DNA from: an uncultured Collinsella sp.
Lineage (GTDB): Bacteria > Actinomycetota > Coriobacteriia > Coriobacteriales > Coriobacteriaceae
DNA length: 32,422 nt
Assembly (NCBI GenBank): GCA_937943045.1
Contig: CALEBN010000028.1
Coordinates: 1-32,422, forward strand
Reading direction: 5' to 3'
The position numbers were made by a program, and so were the translations under genes. Shown one piece after another: positions 24,612 to 32,422 of this stretch (position 1 is its first letter; every line of letters begins with the position of its first letter). The notes beneath the pieces are model-generated. The model saw only the letters and a program-made list of their open reading frames with translations, made no database searches and was not told where the DNA came from.

Positions 24612-24699
24612 TAGTTCGTGAGCTTGACGTGAGCGACATCTAGGTTTTTTGCAACTCAATACGACACGTACGCTAACTCCCTTCAACAAGGAGGACCCT

Positions 24700-27468
24700 A
24701 TGCTGATGCTCAAAACCGCCACGGTTCTCGAAGCCATCTCCAAGCGCCGCCGCACGGCGCGCCCTGTCGCTCGCACCGGCCTGTCCAAGAACACCATATT
24801 CGCCGCCACCCATAGCGCCGAGGACGCTCTCGTACTGCTTGACGCCACGGCAAACGGCCTCACCGCCGAGCAGGCAACCGAGCGCCTGGATGCCGCCGGC
24901 CCCAACACCATCGAAGCGCCGACCAAGACGCTCGCCCGCCGCATCGCCGACGCGTTCATCGATCCCTTCGCCGGCATCCTCGCCGCGCTCGCGCTGGTCT
25001 CACTCTACATCGACGTGCTCGCCGTGCCCGAGCCGCAGCGCGACCCCTCCACGGTCATCGTCATCAGCATCATGCTGCTGGTATCGGGCGGCATGAAGTT
25101 TATCCAGGAAGCCCGCAGCGGCAATGCGGCAGATGCCCTCAAGGACCTGGTCTCCAACACTTGCACCGCCCTGCGCGACGACGAGCGCATCGAGATCCTC
25201 TTCGACGAGCTCGTCCCCGGCGATGTGATCCGCCTCTCTGCCGGCGATATGGTGCCAGCAGATGTCCGCGTCATCACCGCGCGCGACCTGTTTGTCATCG
25301 AGTCCGCACTCACCGGCGAGAGCGAGGCCGTCGAGAAGACCGCTGCCGTCACCGTCGTCGAGGGCGCCGACGGCTCCGCGCTGCCACTCTCTGCCTGCAA
25401 GAACATCGTCTTTACCGGCACCTCCGTGCAAAACGGCACCGCCATGGCGCTTGTCGTTGCCACCGGCTCGGACACCTACCTGGGCGGCATCGCCAAGATA
25501 CTCAACGGGCGCGGCGAAAAGAGCGCGTTTGACCGCGGCGTCTCGAGCGTCTCCATGTTGCTCGTACGCCTCATGCTCGTTATGGCGCCGGCCGTCTTTG
25601 CCATCAACGCCGCCACAAAGGGCAACGTCATCGACGCGCTGCTGTTCGCCACGAGCGTGGCCGTGGGCATCACGCCGCAGATGCTCCCCGTCATCGTGAC
25701 CACGAGCCTGTCGCAGGGCGCCAAGGACCTCGCCCGTCGCCAGGTTATCGTCAAGGAGCTGCCGGCGATTCAAAACCTGGGCGCCATGGACGTCCTGTGC
25801 TGCGACAAGACCGGCACCCTCACCGAAGACCGCATCGTGCTCGAGCGCTACCTCAACACCGATGGCAACGAGGACGCGCGCGTGCTGCGCCATGCGTTTT
25901 TGAACAGCTTCTTCCAGACCGGCCTCAAAAATCTTATCGACCTGGCCGTAATCGACCGTGCCGATGTGACACCCTCGACCGTCGCACCCGATTCCATGCT
26001 GGGCCAGAGCCTGCGCGACCGCTACACCAAGGTCGACGAGGTTCCCTTCGATTTCTCGCGCCGTCGCCTGAGCGTAGTTGTCTCCGACGCCCAAGGCAAA
26101 ACCCAGATGGTTACCAAGGGAGCTGCCGAGGAAATGCTCGAGATCTGCTCCTTTGTCGAAGTCGATGGCATCGCCCAGCCGCTCACCGAAGATAAGCTCG
26201 CCCAGATTCGCAAGCAGATCGCCGAGCTCAACGCCGAGGGCCTGCGCGTGATTGCCGTGGCGCAGAAGACCGATCCGCGCTGCGTGGGCGAGTTTGGCAT
26301 TGCCGACGAGTGCGACATGGTGCTGATGGGCTTTTTGGCCTTCCTCGATCCTCCCAAAGCAAGTGCCGCGGGCGCCGTCGCAACCCTCGAGGCCAAGGGC
26401 GTAGCGGTCAAGGTCCTGACCGGCGACAACGACCGCGTCGCCGCCACCGTCTGCGAGCAGATCGGCATCGATGCGAGCAACGTCTTGCTCGGCTCCGAGA
26501 TCGATGCGCTCGATGACGCCGAACTTGCCGAGCGCGCCGAGAAAACCCACCTCTTCGCCAAGCTCTCGCCGCTGCAGAAGGCGCGCCTGGTGCGCGTCAT
26601 GCGCGAGCTGCTCGGCCACACCGTGGGCTTTATGGGCGACGGCATCAACGACGCCGCCGCCATGCGTGCGAGCGACTGCGGCATCTCGGTCGATTCGGCC
26701 GTCGACATTGCCAAGGAATCCGCCGATATCATCTTGCTTCAGAAGGACCTGGGTGTGCTCGAGCGCGGCATCATCGAAGGCCGCCGCACCTACGGCAACC
26801 TGCTCAAGTACCTCAAGACCACGGTGAGCTCCAACTTTGGCAACGTGCTGTCCGTGACCGTCGCGAGCCTGTTCTTGCCGTTTTTGCCCATGAGCGCCCT
26901 GCAGCTGGTGCTGCTGTCGCTGGTCTACGAGATCGTGTGCATCGCGCTGCCGTGGGACACCGTCGATGACGCCTGGACTGCCCGTCCGCGCGCCTGGGAC
27001 GCTGCGTCCATCAAGGGCTTTATGCTCGAGCTGGGCCCCGTGAGCTCGCTGTTTGACATCGTGACCTTCGCCGCGCTCTTCTTTGTGGTGTGCCCTGCCA
27101 CCGTGGGCGCAAGCTGGTCCGAGCTTGCCGCCGCGGGCGACGTCGCGGGCATGGCGGCCTTTGCGGCGCTCTTCCAGAGTGGTTGGTTTGTCGAGTCCAT
27201 GTGGTCGCAGACACTCGTGATCCACATGCTGCGCTCCCCGCATCTGCCGAGCCTGCGCGATCACGCCGCGCCCGCCCTGTGCGTTCTCACCGTACTGGGC
27301 CTGGCACTCGTCACCTGGCTACCGGCAAGCCCCATCGCCGATGCGCTCGGCCTCATGCCGCTGCCGGCGAGCTTCTTCGCGCTGCTCATCGGCATCGTCT
27401 CCGCCTACATCGAGCTCACCCAGCTGGCAAAGCGCCGCTACATCGCCCGCCACGGCGAGCTACTGTAG
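24700..27468 (+). CDS. mgtA: Magnesium-translocating P-type ATPase
   Basis: This 922-residue P-type (type IIIB) ATPase imports Mg2+. After a cytoplasmic N-terminal segment come the first membrane helices (residues ~85-130) and the actuator domain with LTGES. The phosphorylation site is DKTGTLT at Asp369. The nucleotide domain has MVTKGAAEEML, the hinge is VGFMGDGINDAAAMR, and six further membrane helices follow, including WSQTLVIHMLRSP. The order and the ITPQMLPVIVTTSLSQGA segment fit MgtA/MgtB. AAGGAGG precedes the ATG at 24700. The gene has a long leader and is divergent from pyrE. Confidence 0.96.
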   Translation: MLMLKTATVLEAISKRRRTARPVARTGLSKNTIFAATHSAEDALVLLDATANGLTAEQATERLDAAGPNTIEAPTKTLARRIADAFIDPFAGILAALALVSLYIDVLAVPEPQRDPSTVIVISIMLLVSGGMKFIQEARSGNAADALKDLVSNTCTALRDDERIEILFDELVPGDVIRLSAGDMVPADVRVITARDLFVIESALTGESEAVEKTAAVTVVEGADGSALPLSACKNIVFTGTSVQNGTAMALVVATGSDTYLGGIAKILNGRGEKSAFDRGVSSVSMLLVRLMLVMAPAVFAINAATKGNVIDALLFATSVAVGITPQMLPVIVTTSLSQGAKDLARRQVIVKELPAIQNLGAMDVLCCDKTGTLTEDRIVLERYLNTDGNEDARVLRHAFLNSFFQTGLKNLIDLAVIDRADVTPSTVAPDSMLGQSLRDRYTKVDEVPFDFSRRRLSVVVSDAQGKTQMVTKGAAEEMLEICSFVEVDGIAQPLTEDKLAQIRKQIAELNAEGLRVIAVAQKTDPRCVGEFGIADECDMVLMGFLAFLDPPKASAAGAVATLEAKGVAVKVLTGDNDRVAATVCEQIGIDASNVLLGSEIDALDDAELAERAEKTHLFAKLSPLQKARLVRVMRELLGHTVGFMGDGINDAAAMRASDCGISVDSAVDIAKESADIILLQKDLGVLERGIIEGRRTYGNLLKYLKTTVSSNFGNVLSVTVASLFLPFLPMSALQLVLLSLVYEIVCIALPWDTVDDAWTARPRAWDAASIKGFMLELGPVSSLFDIVTFAALFFVVCPATVGASWSELAAAGDVAGMAAFAALFQSGWFVESMWSQTLVIHMLRSPHLPSLRDHAAPALCVLTVLGLALVTWLPASPIADALGLMPLPASFFALLIGIVSAYIELTQLAKRRYIARHGELL

Positions 27469-27562
27469 CGAGCAGACGGAAAACACCCCGCCAGCTGCCG
27501 TTACCGCTACCGCGGCTGCCGACGCCGTTGCCTCTGCCGCTGTCGCAGTCTGTCCCCTCAGT

Positions 27563-27629
27563 AGTTGCGGTGGAATAGTTCCTGTTTAAAGCCCCATGAC
27601 TTTAATTTAGGGACTATTCCACCGCAACT
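27563..27629. repeat. Long palindrome after mgtA (GGGAC-type)
   Basis: AGTTGCGGTGGAATAGTTCC (27563-27582) pairs with 27610-27629 (19 Watson-Crick pairs, one G-T). The loop holds a second stem, TTAAAG (27586-27591) with CTTTAA (27600-27605), so the whole 67 nt is nested. No clear T-run follows. It separates the mgtA and luxR-fragment 3' ends. Confidence 0.8.
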
Positions 27630-27643
27630 TATTGGAGGATTAG

Positions 27644-27898
27644 CTAGTCCTTGGGCGTCCAGGACCAGAAGAAGTTGATAAGGGCCACACGCGAGGCGGT
27701 GTCGGTCTTTTTGTTGATCGAGGAAATGTGGCGGTAGAGCGTGGAGCGCGAGAGGAAAAGCGTTGTGGCGATGTCCTGGACGCTCTGGTCCGAAACGACC
27801 AAGACCTCAAGAATATCGCGCTCGCGCCTTGTAAGCCCAAAGGTGACGACGAAGGCATCGAGGCGTTCATCGGACGTGGGCTCCGCGGCCTCCACCAC
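27644..27898 (-). pseudogene. LuxR-type HTH fragment, N-terminal part missing
   Basis: These 84 residues are a C-terminal LuxR DNA-binding domain: FGLTRRERDILEVLV, then VQDIATTLFLSRSTLYRHISSINKKT. Coriobacteria carry many long membrane-bound LuxR regulators ending in such a domain. Here an in-frame TGA directly precedes the GTG that opens the ORF, and beyond it lie GTCCCC repeats, not coding sequence. No ribosome-binding site is apparent. This is most simply the 3' remnant of a disrupted regulator. A free-standing small HTH protein remains possible. Confidence 0.6.
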
Positions 27899-27907
27899 TC
27901 ATTTAAG

Positions 27908-27951
27908 CACGTCCCCAATGAGTGGCCGAAGAACGTCCCCGGTGACTAGTC
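27908..27951. repeat. GTCCCC-family repeat remnant
   Basis: CACGTCCCCAATGAGT and GAACGTCCCCGGTGACTAGTC lie in tandem. They match one arm and the GACTAGTC core of the palindrome at 23343-23398, and they abut the broken 5' end of the luxR fragment. Confidence 0.6.
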
Positions 27952-28069
27952 AAAAATGGGCCATGTGTCCCAGTTGTGGAGACTCCTTGAGCCGTCTGGG
28001 TATCGTGAAAGATCGTGCACTCCCCCATCATCAAAAGTGACACACGCTACCTGTTGATGGGAGGCAGCC

Positions 28070-28807
28070 ATGGGCTTCTTTGACAAGATGTTCGAGAAGA
28101 AAGAGTGCGCGATTTGCGGTACCGAGCTGGGGCTTTTGGGGAAGACCAAGATCAACGAAGGCTACCTGTGCAAAGAGTGCGCCGGCAAGCTCTCCCCCTT
28201 CTTCCACGGCCATCGCTCCAGCACCGCGGACGATATCCGCGAGCAACTCGCCTACCGCGAGGCCAATGCCGAACGCCTGGCGTCGTTCAACCCCACGCGC
28301 ACGCTCTCTGCCGGGCGCACCAACATCATGCTCGACGAAGACGCGGGCCTGCTGATCATCACTTCGCAGAGCCGCTGGCGCGACGCCAATCCCGACATCA
28401 TCGAGTTCTCACAGGTACTCGGCTGCGATATGGATATCGACGAGCATCGCACCGAGATCTATCGCGAGACCAAGGACGGCGAGCGCGAGAGCTACAACCC
28501 GCCGCGCTACGACCTGGATTACGACTTCAATCTGACCATCCATGTCAACACGCCGTACTTTACCGAGATCAACCTACGCGTGAACGACTCCACCATCGAT
28601 CAGCGCGGTTCCATCGAATACCGCGAGGCCAAGCGCCAGGCAACCGAGGTCCGCGACGCGCTGGTGCAGCTGCGTCAGGAAACGCGCGACAGCGTCGTGG
28701 CCGCTAAGGCCCCCAAGACCGCGGTCACCTGCCCCTTCTGCGGTGCAACCACCATTCCCGATGCCAGCGGGCGCTGCGAATACTGCGGCGGCGCCATCGG
28801 TGCATAG
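28070..28807 (+). CDS. DUF4428-type zinc protein
   Basis: This 245-residue cytoplasmic protein has an N-terminal DUF4428-like zinc motif with Cys13, Cys16, Cys34 and Cys37 (CAICGTELGLLGKTKINEG, then LCKEC). A central mixed alpha/beta region follows (TSQSRWRDANPDIIEFSQVLGCDMD). A C-terminal zinc ribbon uses Cys221, Cys224, Cys236 and Cys239. The biochemical function is unknown. GGGAGG precedes the ATG. It is first of four same-strand genes, the next three encoding a zinc-ribbon membrane protein, an SPFH protein and a lipoprotein. Confidence 0.88.
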   Translation: MGFFDKMFEKKECAICGTELGLLGKTKINEGYLCKECAGKLSPFFHGHRSSTADDIREQLAYREANAERLASFNPTRTLSAGRTNIMLDEDAGLLIITSQSRWRDANPDIIEFSQVLGCDMDIDEHRTEIYRETKDGERESYNPPRYDLDYDFNLTIHVNTPYFTEINLRVNDSTIDQRGSIEYREAKRQATEVRDALVQLRQETRDSVVAAKAPKTAVTCPFCGATTIPDASGRCEYCGGAIGA

Positions 28808-28831
28808 CCTCCGGCAGCGAAAGGACCGATC

Positions 28832-30154
28832 ATGGCCTTCGAGAGCGTCAACTATCAGTGCCCCGCGTGTGGCGGCCCCCTTCACTTTGCCAGTGCCGAG
28901 CAAAAGCTCGTCTGCGACTACTGCGATTCGCGTTTTGAAGTCGAAGAAGTCGAGGCCCTCTATCGCGAGCGCCAGGACAAGGCAGATGCCAAAGCCGATG
29001 CCGCAGCCGCGGCCCCCAAGCCTGCTGTCGACGATGCCGTGCAGGAGCTGGCTCAAAACGCCGGCTACATCTGCTCGTCGTGCGGCGCCGAGCTCGTGTC
29101 CGACGGCACCGTCGCCGTCACCACCTGCCCGTACTGCGGCAACTCCGCCGTGGCACCCGGCCAGCTCTCGGGCGACTTCTCACCCGACCTGGTGATTCCG
29201 TTTAAGCTCGGGCGCGACGATGTCATGGCCGCGCTCAAAGACCACTACAAGGGTAAAATCCTGCTGCCCAAGAGCTTTGTCACCGGCAACCACATCGACG
29301 AGGTCCAAGGCGTTTACGTGCCGTTTTGGCTCTACGGCGCCCGCGTTGACGGCGAAGTGTACTTTGACGCGACCAACGAGACCGTGACCGAGGAATCCGA
29401 CCGCACCGTCACGACCACCGACCACTACGACGCCTACCGTAAGGGCAATATCTCGTTTGAGCGCGTGCCCGTCGACGGATCGTCCAAGATGCCCGACGGC
29501 CACATGGACGCCATCGAGCCGTTTGACTACGACGCGCTGCGCCCGTTCTCGGTCGCCTATATGCCCGGCTACATCGCCAACCGCTATGACGAGGATTGCG
29601 AAACCTGCAAGGCGCGCGCCGAGCGCCGCATGGAGGAGAGCACGATCTCAGCCCTGCGCGAGACCGTCGTCGACGAGTACGACGACGCCACGGTCGAAAG
29701 CAAGCAGCTCGACTACACCTGGGAAGAAAACGATTATGCTCTGTTCCCCGTGTGGATGCTCTCTACCTCGTGGAACGGCAAGAGTTACCTGTTTGCCATG
29801 AACGGCCAAACCGGCCGCATGGTCGGCGAGCTTCCCTGCTCCAAGCCCAAGCTCGCTATCGCCTCGGTGCTGTTCTTTGCGATCGGATTTGTCCTTTCCC
29901 AGATTCTCTTTATGGGCGAGAACGCCTTCGATCCGGATTACCTCACCTTTGATGTCGAGGGCATCCTCATCAACATCGTCGCGCCGCTGATCATCGTGAT
30001 CATCGCAGACGTGCTGCTGGTAGGCCAGCTCAAGACGGCCAACGAGGCCACCCACGCCGACTGCTACTGCGGCGAGCTCGACCTGACCGAGAAGCACGAC
30101 ACCTTCAGCCACACCGAGACCACCGTTGTCATGAAGGACAACAAGGACGATTAG
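28832..30154 (+). CDS. Zinc-ribbon membrane protein (TFIIB-type ribbon, YdjG-like)
   Basis: This 440-residue protein begins with two zinc ribbons: Cys10/13/28/31 (CPACGGPLHF, CDYC) and Cys81/84/99/102. A charged Ala/Lys linker separates them. A soluble domain follows (VIPFKLGRDDVMAALKDHYKG, VQGVYVPFWLYGARVDGEV). Two membrane helices near the C terminus are at about 340-361 and 378-398. Such proteins are often misannotated as helicases or RNA polymerase subunits because of the ribbon. Next to an SPFH gene it recalls Bacillus subtilis YdjG of the ydjFGHI envelope-stress operon; that equivalence is inference. AAAGGA precedes the ATG. Confidence 0.85.
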   Translation: MAFESVNYQCPACGGPLHFASAEQKLVCDYCDSRFEVEEVEALYRERQDKADAKADAAAAAPKPAVDDAVQELAQNAGYICSSCGAELVSDGTVAVTTCPYCGNSAVAPGQLSGDFSPDLVIPFKLGRDDVMAALKDHYKGKILLPKSFVTGNHIDEVQGVYVPFWLYGARVDGEVYFDATNETVTEESDRTVTTTDHYDAYRKGNISFERVPVDGSSKMPDGHMDAIEPFDYDALRPFSVAYMPGYIANRYDEDCETCKARAERRMEESTISALRETVVDEYDDATVESKQLDYTWEENDYALFPVWMLSTSWNGKSYLFAMNGQTGRMVGELPCSKPKLAIASVLFFAIGFVLSQILFMGENAFDPDYLTFDVEGILINIVAPLIIVIIADVLLVGQLKTANEATHADCYCGELDLTEKHDTFSHTETTVVMKDNKDD

Positions 30155-30202
30155 CCATTCTGACCAATACCACCCGGCCTTTGACGAGAAAGGAAGATCA
30201 CC

Positions 30203-31444
30203 ATGGGACTCTTGAAAGCTGGATTGGGTGCTGCCGGCGGCGTCATGGCCGACCAGTGGAAGGAATTTATCTATTGCGAATCGATGCCCGCTGACGTCTT
30301 GGCCTGCAAGGGCAGCAAGCGCACCGGCGGCCGCAGCTCCAACACGCGCGGCGAGGACAACATCATCTCCAACGGCTCCGTCATCGCCGTCAACGACGGC
30401 CAGGGCATGCTCGTGGTGCAAAACGGCAAGATCATCGAGGTCGCGCTGGAGCCCGGCGAGTTCGTCTTTGACACCGGCAGCGAGCCGAGCGTCTTTAGCG
30501 GCAACCTGGGCGACTCCATCAAGGAGACGTTCGCCAATATCGGCAGCCGCTTTACCTTTGGCGGCGACGCAGGCAAGGACCAGCGCGTCTACTTCATCAA
30601 CACCAAGGAGATCATCGGTAACAAGTACGGCACCGCCTCGCCCGTGCCTTTCCGCGTGGTCGATAACAACATTGGCCTGGACGTCGACATCTCCGTTCGC
30701 TGCAACGGCGAGTATTCGTACCGCATCACCAACCCGCTGCTGTTCTACACCAACGTGTGCGGCAACGTGACCGATAGCTACACGCGCGATAAGATCGACA
30801 GCCAGCTTAAGTCCGAGCTGCTCACCGCCCTGCAGCCCGCCTTTGCCAAGATCTCGGAAATGGGCATTCGCTACAGCGCCATCCCCGGTCACACCACCGA
30901 GCTCGCCCGCGCGCTCAACGAGGTCCTCTCGGCCGACTGGCGCGACCTGCGCGGTGTCGAGATCGTGAGCTTTGGCGTCAACTCCATCGCCGCTTCGCAA
31001 GAAGACGAGCAGATGATCAAGGACCTGCAGAAGGCCGCGGTCATGCGCGATCCCACCATGGCGGCCGCCAACATCGCCAGCGCCCAGAGCGATGCGATGC
31101 GCGCGGCAGCCGCCAACCCCAACGGCGCGATGGCCGGCTTTATGGGCATGGGCATGGCAGGTGGCATGGGCGGCATGAATGCCAGTCAGCTGTTCGCCGC
31201 CGGCCAGGCACAGCAGCAGGCTGCCCCGCAGCCGGCTCCGGCTTCCACCCCCGCACCGGCACCCGCTGCCGCACCTGCGGCCGGCGCATGGACCTGCAGC
31301 TGTGGCGCCACCAACACCGGCAAGTTCTGCTCCGAGTGCGGCAGCCCCGCACCCGCCCCGGCACCGGCCAAGTGGTTCTGCCCCAACTGCGGTAGCGAAA
31401 ACGGCGGCAAGTTCTGCAGCAACTGCGGAACACCCAGGCCCTAG
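30203..31444 (+). CDS. SPFH-domain protein with C-terminal zinc ribbons (YdjI-like)
   Basis: This 413-residue protein has an SPFH-type domain over about residues 25-270 (QWKEFIYCESMPADVLACKG, VALEPGEFVFDTGSEPSVFSG, DVDISVRCNGEYSYRI). A Met/Gly/Ala-rich stretch (~300-335) and a Pro/Ala linker (~340-362) follow. Two zinc ribbons close the protein (CSCGATNTGKFCSECG and CPNCGSENGGKFCSNCG). This is the virion-core-protein-like/YdjI architecture, which in B. subtilis helps place a PspA homologue at the membrane. No pspA is seen in the window. GAAAGGAAG precedes the ATG. Confidence 0.88.
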   Translation: MGLLKAGLGAAGGVMADQWKEFIYCESMPADVLACKGSKRTGGRSSNTRGEDNIISNGSVIAVNDGQGMLVVQNGKIIEVALEPGEFVFDTGSEPSVFSGNLGDSIKETFANIGSRFTFGGDAGKDQRVYFINTKEIIGNKYGTASPVPFRVVDNNIGLDVDISVRCNGEYSYRITNPLLFYTNVCGNVTDSYTRDKIDSQLKSELLTALQPAFAKISEMGIRYSAIPGHTTELARALNEVLSADWRDLRGVEIVSFGVNSIAASQEDEQMIKDLQKAAVMRDPTMAAANIASAQSDAMRAAAANPNGAMAGFMGMGMAGGMGGMNASQLFAAGQAQQQAAPQPAPASTPAPAPAAAPAAGAWTCSCGATNTGKFCSECGSPAPAPAPAKWFCPNCGSENGGKFCSNCGTPRP

Positions 31445-31463
31445 CCCCTTTATCTGGTAATTG

Positions 31464-31485
31464 GCGGGGGTTCCGCCACCCCCGC
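31464..31485 (+). other. GC hairpin between the SPFH gene and the lipoprotein gene
   Basis: GCGGGGG (31464-31470) pairs with CCCCCGC (31479-31485) around 8 nt, followed by ATTTGCTTC, a poor T-tract. It may partly terminate or stabilise the upstream message. Confidence 0.5.
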
Positions 31486-31524
31486 ATTTGCTTCTATGGG
31501 TTTCGTTCGATAAAGGAGGACACC

Positions 31525-32367
31525 ATGAAGACAACGTTCAAAAAGTCCGTACTCGCATTCCTGACATGCGTCCTGGCGCTCGCCTTTGCCCTGACGGGCT
31601 GCAGCGGCGGCGGCAAGGACCCCAAGGCCAACTTCGTCGGCAGCTGGCAGTACTCGGGTGGAACCTTGGACGGCGAAGAGCTCACCGATGAGTACATGGA
31701 TATGCTCAAGGAGTGGGGCCTCAACTGTATCCTGATCCTCGACGAAGACGGCACGGGCGTCCTCGACATGTTCCTTGAGGTCGCCGACCTGAAATGGGAG
31801 GCCAAGGACGCCACCACCGTAACGATTACCACCGAAGATGAGTCGCACGACCTGAAGCTCAAGGACGACAAGCTCGTCCTCGAGGTGGAAGGCGACAAGA
31901 TTATCTTTACGAAGTCCGACAAGGATCTGTCCGGTACGGTGAAGAAGGATCGCGAGAACGCCGAGAAGGAAGAAGAGATCGATGAGGCCGTCGAAGACGA
32001 CGACGTCCAGAGCATCGAAATCTCCCCCGCCGTCACCGTCGCCGATGACGACCTGTGCACCATCACCATCACCGAGAAGTTCAAGGACGACTGGGGCGAC
32101 ATCGGATTTGTCGTCAACATCACCAACAAGAGCGACAAGGACCTGACCTTCTACGCTCCTTCCGGCAAGACCAACGTCAACGGCACCATGAAGGAACCCT
32201 GGTTCTCGGCTCACCTGATGCCCGGCACCAACGCCACCGAGGAATTCACGTTCTCGAGCGGCGAGCTTGACAGCCTTGACGACCTCGTCAATACGACCAT
32301 CGGCATCGACGCCTACCTGACCGATTCCTACGAGGACGTCGCCTCCTACAGCGCAACCATCGCGTAA
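31525..32367 (+). CDS. Putative lipoprotein with acidic repeats and C-terminal beta domain
   Basis: This 280-residue secreted lipoprotein has a signal peptide (MKTTFKKSV plus a hydrophobic core) ending in the lipobox LTGC. The mature N-terminal half is a small beta-rich module (ANFVGSWQYSGGTLDGEEL) of the type seen in lipocalin-like or DUF-type lipoproteins. A highly acidic linker (~residues 140-165) follows. The C-terminal half (DIGFVVNITNKSDKDLTFYA) resembles an immunoglobulin-like domain. The exact family is not recognised. AAAGGAGG precedes the ATG. It may share transcription with the SPFH gene. No terminator is visible before the window ends. Confidence 0.85.
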   Translation: MKTTFKKSVLAFLTCVLALAFALTGCSGGGKDPKANFVGSWQYSGGTLDGEELTDEYMDMLKEWGLNCILILDEDGTGVLDMFLEVADLKWEAKDATTVTITTEDESHDLKLKDDKLVLEVEGDKIIFTKSDKDLSGTVKKDRENAEKEEEIDEAVEDDDVQSIEISPAVTVADDDLCTITITEKFKDDWGDIGFVVNITNKSDKDLTFYAPSGKTNVNGTMKEPWFSAHLMPGTNATEEFTFSSGELDSLDDLVNTTIGIDAYLTDSYEDVASYSATIA

Positions 32368-32422
32368 CGGCACGTAACATCAGCCGCGGGTTGGCGGACA
32401 CATCCGCGCACACCAGACGGGG

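Noticed and set aside
24420..24699. M-box (ykoK) magnesium riboswitch upstream of mgtA
   Set aside because: I looked for the conserved M-box segments and did not see them; the leader instead has a short ORF and a simple hairpin.
27640..27918. Alternative 92-codon minus-strand frame over the luxR fragment
   Set aside because: The overlapping frame 27644-27898 gives a recognisable LuxR helix-turn-helix, while this frame is Ser/Arg-rich shadow sequence.

Overview
This window looks like chromosome of a high-GC anaerobic gut actinobacterium of the Coriobacteriia, most likely Collinsella or a close relative. That is inferred from several features: strong GC bias at third codon positions, a dnaK-grpE-dnaJ-hspR operon of actinobacterial layout, a 2x[4Fe-4S] ferredoxin, [NiFe]-hydrogenase maturation genes, and de novo NAD synthesis through NadA/NadB/NadC. 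No 16S rRNA, tRNA, CRISPR array, integrase or complete insertion sequence was seen.

Layout. 1-4.6 kb: minus-strand heat-shock operon dnaK-grpE-dnaJ-hspR. 4.9-5.3 kb: a monocistronic ferredoxin closed by a perfect bidirectional terminator. 5.3-9.2 kb: minus-strand operon nadA-nadB-nadC-niaR, whose promoter carries a perfect 19-bp inverted repeat that is the likely NiaR operator. 9.4-11.4 kb: a LytTR response regulator and an AgrC-type sensor kinase. 11.5-12.7 kb: an unassigned 191-aa protein and thioredoxin. 12.75-18.6 kb: a nickel/hydrogenase block with a small gene coupled to nikR, then hypF, hypC, hypD and hypE. 18.7-19.4 kb: a HAD phosphatase. 19.7-21.8 kb: a lipoprotein, PTS enzyme IIA-Glc and a decayed RpiR regulator. 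21.8-23.4 kb: a lower-GC Fic protein gene bracketed by two copies of a 68-nt hairpin element. 23.6-27.5 kb: pyrE and a divergent Mg2+ P-type ATPase with a long leader holding a 23-codon upstream ORF. 27.6-27.9 kb: a LuxR fragment among palindromes. 28.1-32.4 kb: a four-gene envelope-type operon (DUF4428 zinc protein, zinc-ribbon membrane protein, SPFH/zinc-ribbon protein, lipoprotein).

The main unexplained signal is extragenic. A ~145-nt structured element occurs three times (51-193, 19571-19716, 23430-23576). Each copy is in the same orientation and abuts the stop codon of a minus-strand gene (hspR, a lipoprotein gene, pyrE). Copies 1 and 2 differ at about a dozen paired positions, all compensated, so a folded RNA or DNA structure is under selection. 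A second family of hairpins built around GGGAC/GTCCC lies between many genes. A third, GTGGATAATCTCCC-armed hairpin brackets the Fic gene. None is explained by ordinary terminators.

All coordinates and motif matches were read by eye. Family assignments rest on recognised motifs, not on a search.
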